Position numbers and translations under genes: made by a program. Source: Siderastrea siderea (taxonomy: Eukaryota; Cnidaria; Anthozoa; Scleractinia; Rhizangiidae). Taken from it: DNA of 64,000 nucleotides. The notes beneath the pieces were generated by a model, which was not told the origin of the DNA, did not search any database, and worked only from the letters and a program-made list of their open reading frames with translations. The DNA is taken from contig OZ034968.1 of NCBI GenBank assembly GCA_964030785.1, positions 66,131,399 through 66,195,398 of the forward strand, in the 5' to 3' direction. Below are positions 56,185 through 64,000 of this stretch, one piece after another. How positions within the stretch are numbered: the first letter of the stretch is position 1; the number at the start of each line of letters is the position of its first letter.

Positions 56185-58339
56185 TTTAATCGACGTTCAA
56201 ACGCAAAATGCCGGGAAATTAAAACAATGTTTTCGTACTCAGTTATCGCAATCAAATTGATTCATGTCATTTATACAAGCAGTCCTCTGTATGGTGATTT
56301 AATAGCTCGGCTAACCAAATAAAAGCATGGTTTTTCCTTAACTGTTCAGTTTCTGCTGTCTGTAGATTCTTTTAGCTGACTCGACTTTAAAACTTTTCAG
56401 TATCAGTATAACTTCTTCACGGGTGAATGCTATTCCAAGTCGGAATATTCCTAATCTGATAACTTGGTGAATTTTCCTCGAACAGTTATCAACCTTGACC
56501 AGAGGATTGCTCATACTTCTCGTATCAGCCTAAAACTGTATGTTATCGATTGCGGCAAAACAAGTTAAAAACTTTAGTGTTTCACTAGGCACTGCTAAAT
56601 TAAAACAGTGAAAATACACTACTCAATGACGATCAACCTTGCTTCTTTGGACCCGCGCTCCAAGGTTTACGTTTGCAAAATAAGATTCGAATAAAACAGA
56701 ACCGCTCATGGGGCCAACAAAGATTTTGAAAGCCTCTAACTGCTCCTCAAAGGCGGTATCACATACGAGTTCAACGTCTTACAAATTCTACAGAGCCAGC
56801 TTGGGGTGAATTATTTTGTTGATTTAGTGCATGAATCAAAACACAGTACCTCTGAACTAACCTCTAATAAATCTTTCCTTCTGTGGCACCTCGCGAATAG
56901 GCACTCAACTGATCAAAAAACTGAAACGCAAGTGCAAAGGCAATCCGCTCGGTATCGATCTCAAGGTTTCTAACTCCTCGACCTTGGATGTCGCACGTGC
57001 CATTGTCATAAACAAGAAAACCCGGCGCTGTAACATGTTCATAGTGTTATTGTTTGCCCCCTTCCGGACTTTGTTCAATATGTTGATCTAAGTTTTCAAC
57101 CGAAAAATAATATTGTTTTCTTAAAATTAAATTGGTAACTGTTTATTCGGTCGCTGATTTTTGTAAATGAGACATAAAGAAATTAAAGTTGAAGCTGCAC
57201 ACTTTCATATCTTGAAGAGGAGGTTTACGCAGCAAAAGACGTGCAAATCTGTGTCCCTAAAAATAGGGTCACAGGGTCTGCTAAACAGCTACATGAAAAT
57301 GTTGCGCAGACCATTTTGATGTCGGTGGTAATTCATTTTGTTTAAGTGACATAAATGAACACTAGAAACTGTGTTTATAACGAAAAGGGATGTGCTGGCT
57401 TATTTCATTCACCTAAACTCGACTGAAAACTTATTGGCAAAGTGTTATAACTTACAAATTTTTCCACCAGCAACAGAACTACTACTATGTATTAGGACAT
57501 TAAAATTTGTACTAAAACATATGTTTTGTGTAATATTAAAACTAACTGAGACTACGAGCAGTCTCCCATTCTGCTTGGGATATTCGAGCGGAAAAGAAGT
57601 GGCTCACGACACGCGCCCCACGTTTCCACGCGGCAGGCGATTTTCGCGCTCGCTTCGGTACGGTGTTCTTTTTCGCTCGTCTACAACCAAGAGAGGATGA
57701 GCTAGCTAAGCAGAAGGAGAGACTGCCCGTCGTATATAAGAACTAAATAAAACATTAAGAAAAACTAGCCGCAGAGAGAATGTTCAATGGTTGAGAAGAA
57801 ATATTTTTTGCCGTGTAGAGTTAGAAGGGTCAGTAGCTGATGTTGAGTAAAGAAAGCATTGTTTTAATACTTACGAAGCGTGATTGTAAACAAAACACTG
57901 CTTTATCCGCTAATTTCTGTCATCTCCTGATAACTCAAATTCACTATAACTGGAACCTTTTTCTATTTCCCTTGAGGGTTCGAGTTTATCGGGAGTCAAC
58001 TGTAAGGAAGCGAGGATTACTGTAACCACGTTTTTGTCCTTCAGTTTTACGGTTACTGATCTAGCTAATTGAGGAATCAAAACCGACTTGGTTATGAAAT
58101 TTAAGGGGGGGAGGCTCTTAACTACCGATCTCGCGTTGTTGCTATGGGATTTTTGTGGATGGTATTTTGCCATACGCTGTTTTGCAGCGTTTTGTGCAGC
58201 TAGATTGGTGAAATGTATGAGGATGAACATCTGAATTTTAAATATCGACTTTGCGCGTGCGTAGCTAGTGAAAGTCCCCAACCCCATGATGGTTAGGAAC
58301 TTCCAATAGCAACAATATGGTAGTTAAGAGTCCTCCCGG

Positions 58340-58360
58340 CCCCCCCCCCCCCCCCCCCCC
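58340..58360. repeat. Poly-C tract
   Basis: An uninterrupted run of about 21 C residues; length may be unreliable in the assembly. Confidence 0.85.
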
Positions 58361-59496
58361 TCCGTTAACCCTTGGATCGGTGTAAATTACCTCTTCGAAA
58401 ATCCAGGGCCCTGAATTAAGCCTTGTCGCCCTAGTACCCAGGCTCTCTATTCCCACAGGAGCCTTGAGCTTTCTCACTTTTCAGCACGATTTCATGACAT
58501 GCGGCGGGAAAGCATTCTCGAGGCGACATGCAACTTCCTTCCCAGGTCATTGCGCACTCTTTGCGCTCGCCTGCGAGAAGTCAAAACCGCCACAGACTAG
58601 TCTGATGCCTAATAAGGGAGTAAAGTGCATGAAAGGTGGTTACACCTACAAAAAAGAGATTCTGGTACACTTAATTTAGTTTCTTAAGACAAAATTAAAT
58701 CCAAGCCTCTGAGAAGATATCAATCTTGGAATAGAGACTCCACCAAAATGATCCTTTGGTTGTTCCCGGATCGATGATTATCAGTTTCGGCTCGGCGAAA
58801 GAGGTCATAAATTTACAAAAAATAACAATAAAATGTAAGCCCAATAAAAGTTTTTTAAAGAGAAAATGTCGCTAAGGTTTGAGCAAAATTGGAAATGGTC
58901 AAATTAAACTTCCCTTCTTTTGATGCTTAAAAGTCCGCGGGCACTCAAGTGGTTTTTCCAGGGCACGTGATTTAAAACAGGCACCTTAGGCAAAATGACA
59001 ATTTTCTACTATTTTGAGTGGCCACTTGTTAGAACTTAAGGAACGCTACAGCAGTAATATACCATCGTGCTGTTTCTTTATCATCTATAGATTGCTATTC
59101 TTTCCCTTTTGTAGAACAATATTACGCGAATTGAGAAATATTACTTTTTCAACATCACACTCTCGTTGGGGACTGTTAATTTATGCAAAAACAGTACTCA
59201 GTTAACCGGTTGAGAAAACTACAAAAATAAACTGGACAGTAGACTCAACTAAAAAAATAAGCTTAATAAGAAACAATTGTTGTCTGACATACCATTTTGT
59301 AAAGTAAACAGTTCAAGAGCGGCCTTAGAGCCAACCCAAGTCGCGCCGAATTCAGAGATCCTTCAAGGTTCCATTTCGGTCACGACGATTATTATCGCCA
59401 GATCAAGAGTTCAGTTTTCATCCTTGCAGCAGCCGCAAATGGTTTCATTTACAATGATCTTCTATCCAGTTTGCTGCAACCGCCAACAGATTAACC

Positions 59497-59772
59497 AAAA
59501 CACTGCAAACAGCTCCCAGAGAAGCAAATATCACTCGACACTCCACCGCCACCATGTTGGATTTCGTGACATGAGTACTTCGGGTCTTTCCGGTATCCAT
59601 TTTTGCCACGCTGCTCAGAAATACTGTTTAAGGTCAACTGGCTTGTTCTTTCAAATTTTAAAGCAAGTTCAAAGTATTAAGCTGTCACATTATTTCATAA
59701 TATTCTTCTTACTCGTAAACGAGAATTGAAAGATTGAATGTTTGCGATTGTTTGGTGTACCGCTGACCGTAA
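59497..59772 (+). repeat. Inverted repeat partner 1
   Basis: Reverse complement of 62395-62668, for example tttcgtgacatgagtacttc here against the reverse-strand form at 62590-62615. The partner is contiguous with dispersed repeat copy B, so this is a third, inverted, partial copy of the same family. Confidence 0.85.
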
Positions 59773-62394
59773 TGTCAATGCTTATAATGAAACAAGAAAT
59801 TCTGAGGAATTTACAGGCGACGTATAGTCTCTCACCCCCCTCCCCTTTTCTTAAGTAGTTCGTGGTTTCCGGTGACCTGTTATGGACAATTTGCACTTCC
59901 AGTATGTAAGGAATTAAATGTATGTATGCAACTTGAGAACTTTGTTTGTTTGTAACCAGTGACCTCTGTACGACTCTTTCAAATCGTTCCTAAGCCGTGA
60001 CATCGTTAAGTTACAACAGGCGGAAACGTTTTTTGCTCAAAAGCTTTACTTCTCCTCTTTTGAGCTCAAACTTCATTTTGTCTAGTATCTTGATTTCACG
60101 TAGGGGTTCAGACCAATTTTTTATCGCCACAAAGCTGTGTTTCTAGAGACATCTGGAAGACATATTTACGTCAATGCTGAGATAGCTAACCGACTCGTGA
60201 CGTTTATTATTTTTGCGTGTTAACCCGTGCTCTAATACAGACTAAAATGAATGAAACTTTACTTAATTAGTTTGAAACCGTGGAAAGACATAAACGAAAG
60301 ACTGAGAGGTCTTAGACAAGTTTAGACAGCCAAAATTCTAAAAATTGGACAGAACCGAAAAGCAGAAATGTATTTCTGACCTGGTGCGACGGAATCAATC
60401 TAGATTGGTGATACTCTTTGTAAACACTGCCCCTTGAAAACGAAATCTCCTCAAAAACAGCGAAATAAACATTTCAACGCTTACCTTTACTCAACTTCAA
60501 TACGCCGCGAAACTCAAAACATCAAAATTACGCTTCACATGCAAGAATGGTCATGTCAGGAACAAATCGTCCCGTATTTGAAACAGTTAGCTTTCAATCT
60601 CGTAAAATCCACCGCATTATAACGAGCCTGATTATTTATAGCCCCCGCGGAGACTAAGTCTACTGACTTCCGCCAATTCAGGAATGTGCGTTGCATTTTA
60701 TGAGACGGTCGCACGTGCCTAGCCACGTGCACCGCCTAATTAGAGGTTGTTAAGAGCTGTGTGGTATCTGTTGCTTATCGCAGCAGCTGGAGGCGTGCTC
60801 AACTGCAGCTTCTACAAAGTCATTTTCACCTAAGTCTTAAGTCAGACGCAGTCGCTCCCAGCTCTCTTCATTCGTCATCAAATGAAGACAGTGTTTTTTG
60901 CAAGTTGGACATTCTGCTAAAATAGGAGGCCACTTGCAGTTGCTAGGGAGTTAAAAAATCAGATTGTTGAAACACGTGCTCATTTTCTTCATTTTGTAGC
61001 ATTTTCTGGGTTGCTTTCATCTCTGTCTTCTCCCCCTCTTCTTAAAATTCTATTTAGAAAATCTTTCTGCTTTTAGTGAGTTAGAGGATGATCTTGACTT
61101 TCTAGACTTGGGAGCCCATCCCTGTGTCAACGTATGTTGGCCTGGTTGGGTTTCATTGGGTTTTTTAACGATGAGTTCGCTTTAAGACCAGTTCCTGCAG
61201 CCTGCGTGCGTAGCCCTGTTTCGCTTTATTATACAGTGATTTCCCATCAGGTCGTATCTTGTGATCTCCAGTTTCAATATGTTCAGAGCTGTTGCCTCAG
61301 TGAGGAAGATCGGAAGTACGTTTTCACATATCCATCCACTGGGCACGAGAACAATGAGGCGACCTCAGTGGAATTCCTCTTCTAAAGTTGTACCTATTAT
61401 GGTAGTCACTGTCCTCTCCATGTTATTATTCATTCTCGTCGTCAGGATCGGCTACTTTGTGATTTTTCTTTTGTTTTGAGAAAGGCACAAAATCCCCACT
61501 TGCCGGAGAGCTTCCTCGATGATGGCGGAAAGCTCTGCGGCCAATATATTGTTATCAGTTATAGCATAATCAATTATTGTTACCCACAAACTAATTATTC
61601 TTACCTGATCAAAGCACAATTTTAAATCATGAGTGAGAGTAAGCATGCTTCCCTAGTAGTCTGCTAACCAGGCTTGCTTGTATACGTACAATAGTCAACT
61701 TAAATAGATAACTCCACTTAAAAAGCACATTAGGATAGGAGTTTTGAAGGGCCTGGTAAAGTTATTGCACATGTAGTATCCCTTATAAGTTTTATTTTCA
61801 AAGTAGCAGAAGAACTTTGTGTTCCATACAAGCAGTGTTATTAAAAACATTTCCTCCTTAACATTTTGGAGGAAGTCTAAGATCTGTATACAAATTTACA
61901 TTCCTTGACACAATCACTACGGGTTCCTACTCCCGGGGGGATAGGGGTACTCAATAACGTTTTATACGGAGAGGCTCTGCACGGAGGTTAAAACACTTAC
62001 CCTTTAATATACTCCTTTTCACCAAGATGGTACTCCTTTCATATACCTAGAAAATTGCACCCCTTTCTTATTCCTCAAGGATAAGCCAAAACTATATAAT
62101 TACCTACAATTGCCACGTTTTTCTCGGACTTTCAGTCGTTCTGACTAGTTGCTCAAAGGGTGCAAGCTTTTATGTGTCATTTATGCTAAAATTTGGCACC
62201 CTTTTAGCCACCATTTCTTCCACTTTGCAACCGATTTTGTGAACCTTTCATATACTAAAATGACAATTTTTCACTACCCTTTAGTATACTGCGAGCTTTC
62301 CGGCCGGGACTCCCCGTGTAGCCCATTATAGGGAGTACCCCCTCCCCCCCCGGCCCTAGTTCGAAGTTAAAGAGCCGAAGATAAAGTTCCGGTT
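59773..62394. other. Intergenic DNA between the inverted repeat arms
   Basis: No gene supported. Frames at 60434-60622 and 61134-61479 have no recognisable domain. The segment 60736-60775 (aattagaggttgttaagagc) is the inverted match of 26820-26850. C-rich patch at 62341-62352. Confidence 0.4.
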
Positions 62395-62668
62395 AGTGGT
62401 ACACCAAACAATCGTAAACATTCAATCTTTCAATTCTCGTGTACGAGTAAGAAGAATGTTATGAAATAATGTGCAGTGACAGCTAAATACTTTGAACTTG
62501 CTTTAAAATTTGAAGGAACAAGCCAGTTGACCTTAAATAGTATTTCTGAGCAGCGTAACAAAAATGGATACCGGAAAGACCCGAAGCACTCATGTCACGA
62601 AATCCAACATGGCGGCGGTGAAGTATCGAGTGATGTTTGTTTGTCTGGGAGCTGTTTGCAGTGTTTGG
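62395..62668 (-). repeat. Inverted repeat partner 2
   Basis: Reverse complement of 59497-59772 with scattered substitutions. Runs directly into dispersed repeat copy B, so it probably is the missing outer part of that element. Confidence 0.85.
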
Positions 62669-64000
62669 TGGCAGAAGAAGACAACTCCTGAACTTACTGT
62701 AAACAGTCAAATAAGAAAAAAAAACTTTTTTTTTTTCACTACGCCATAGTCTCTCCCGGCGACCACCCGCTGTCCAAGAAGCCTGAGGACTCTGAATACG
62801 AGATTGGTTTGTTGGTGGATTATGATGATTGAAGCAGGCAAGACCCTTTGCTGTGTGTTTTTTGAAAGCTTCCATCACGCTTGGCCGCTCAGTCATTCCA
62901 GGAGACGTAATTTTTCAAGTTTCACCCTTAGGTGACTAACGATCACGTGATAGATTTAGCCCCCCCCCCCCCAACCCATTACCCCCCTTTCCACTCTAAA
63001 ATTTGCTTCGCGGTCCCAATTTTCATAAGTTAGATACGATAGTAGGTTAAATTTGAATGAAAATACTGCAAGTTAATCATGAAACAACTACCAGGAGAAA
63101 GCTGTTCAAATGTCAAATCTCTTTTTGACAAGAAATGTTTGTGACCCTCGTTTGACGCGACATGTAAATTTTACGCACTAGTAGGTTTTTGGTCAACAGA
63201 AGAAAGAAGAAAAGCCGCGCTCTAGAATATTTTTCTTTATTTAGAGAAAAATATGCTATTTGTCTTTGTATAGATCGCACACACCCACATTCTTTGAGAC
63301 AATTCAGAAAACCAACACGAGAGGAACATAACTCTAACAAGGATTGTTCGATTGGACAGTCTACTTCCGGCATTCGATTAGACGGCCTACACCTCATACA
63401 CGTCATTTCCCAGTCAGCGTGGCAGGGGTAAATGAAAAGACTTGCTACGCTGGCTAATCATTTCCTCCAATTCAATCAGTTTTGTCTAATCGCATTGTTG
63501 CAATTTTTCTGAAAACTTCATTTATTGTTTGGATGTGGTATTGGTTATATGGCGTTTTTTGCTTTCTTTTGTTTTATTTTCATTCGTTTTAACCAAATTG
63601 ACGATGTTAAGGGTAATTTGTCGGTTGGACAGCTTTACGGATGGTTTCTCTAGGATAGCCAACGATTTCTTGATAGCCGATCATCGTAGCGATGACGAAT
63701 CATATGGATAAGTGACTTAAGCGATCCAGCCACCGAGCGATCGAGTAGAGTGCAAACGTATATATAGCCTGGGTAATTCAATATGATCGGTTAATCGTTA
63801 CTATAGTAACAGAACCAGACTATGATTCGAAGCACAGTGACCCGAAACTATTGTTTTCATCCATTCAATTACCTGTAGATAATGGTTCGACTCTAACATC
63901 TGAACACGTGTGTCCTACCTTTTCTTGTCATACTGTGAGAAAATTAGCTCTGACTAAAACAACAATACACCGATTTCATAATACTGACAAAATTGCTTGC
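62667..64000 (+). repeat. Dispersed repeat, copy B (continues past the window)
   Basis: Colinear with copy A at 530-3470 but lacking the long GT run, both MITE-like insertions and the 2009-2703 segment. It therefore shows the undisturbed structure of the repeat. Similarity persists to the window edge. Confidence 0.8.

Larger units (their letters stand above)
54985..59496. other. Intergenic, repeat-rich DNA
   Basis: Contains (GTT)n, (ATT)n and poly-C tracts but no recognisable gene. Frames at 55218-55628, 57371-57700 and 57910-58287 lack ATG support or homologous features. Around 57575-57720 a GC-rich block resembles a dispersed repeat. Near 58730-58800 there is a match to the end of the GPCR-linked duplication. 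Confidence 0.4.

Noticed and set aside
1..64000. CRISPR arrays, rRNA operons or bacterial-type operons
   Set aside because: Spliced genes, microsatellites and eukaryotic transposons show the window is animal nuclear DNA; no such structures were seen, and no complete functional tRNA gene was identified.

Overview
The window looks like nuclear DNA of an anthozoan cnidarian, most likely a stony coral. This is an inference from spliced genes with GT-AG introns, secreted apple/EGF/fibrinogen-domain (FReD) genes in a cluster, an intronless class A GPCR, a tRNA-derived SINE of a type familiar from corals, many short repeats, and an invertebrate-type Polinton/Maverick. No species can be named from sequence alone.

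Layout. Positions 1-3470 hold a dispersed repeat (copy A) carrying two MITE-like insertions in opposite orientation. The end of the window (62667-64000) holds a second copy (B) without those insertions. From 4.3 to 24.6 kb there is a cluster of FReD genes. Gene A (4325-7982, +) and gene C (16649-24572, +) are complete four-exon genes: signal peptide plus PAN/apple, EGF, and a fibrinogen C-terminal domain split over two exons. Gene B (11349-13659, -) keeps the last three exons but only the tail of the first. An orphan, frameshifted last exon lies at 14874-15112. Exon lengths (115 and 232 bp) and phases are shared by all three genes, so they are tandem or inverted duplicates.

From 27962 to 44857 lies an almost complete Polinton/Maverick of 16.9 kb. 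It has 238-239 bp terminal inverted repeats and a perfect 6-bp target duplication (acatac). The plus strand carries protein-primed DNA polymerase B, a zinc-ribbon protein, the FtsK/HerA-like packaging ATPase, a collagen-stalk fibre and several small proteins. The minus strand carries the DD35E integrase, a parvovirus-type phospholipase A2 protein, an adenovirus-like protease, minor and core-like virion proteins, the probable major capsid protein and the probable penton. Integrase, ATPase and one minor virion protein are open. The polymerase, protease, PLA2, capsid proteins, fibre and several others carry frameshifts or stop codons. The copy therefore reads as a dead integrated virus-like element. 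Recurrent TATA-like motifs lie just upstream of many start codons.

From 46754 to 47707 there is an intact intronless GPCR. Its 3' end and about 2.8 kb downstream are duplicated in tandem (47543-50517 and 50535-53371), which leaves a GPCR tail pseudogene. At 54314-54984 (-) lies a broken gene for a secreted cysteine-rich protein made of about 62-residue repeats that I do not recognise. The rest is intergenic repeat-rich DNA, including an inverted repeat pair at 59.5 and 62.4 kb.
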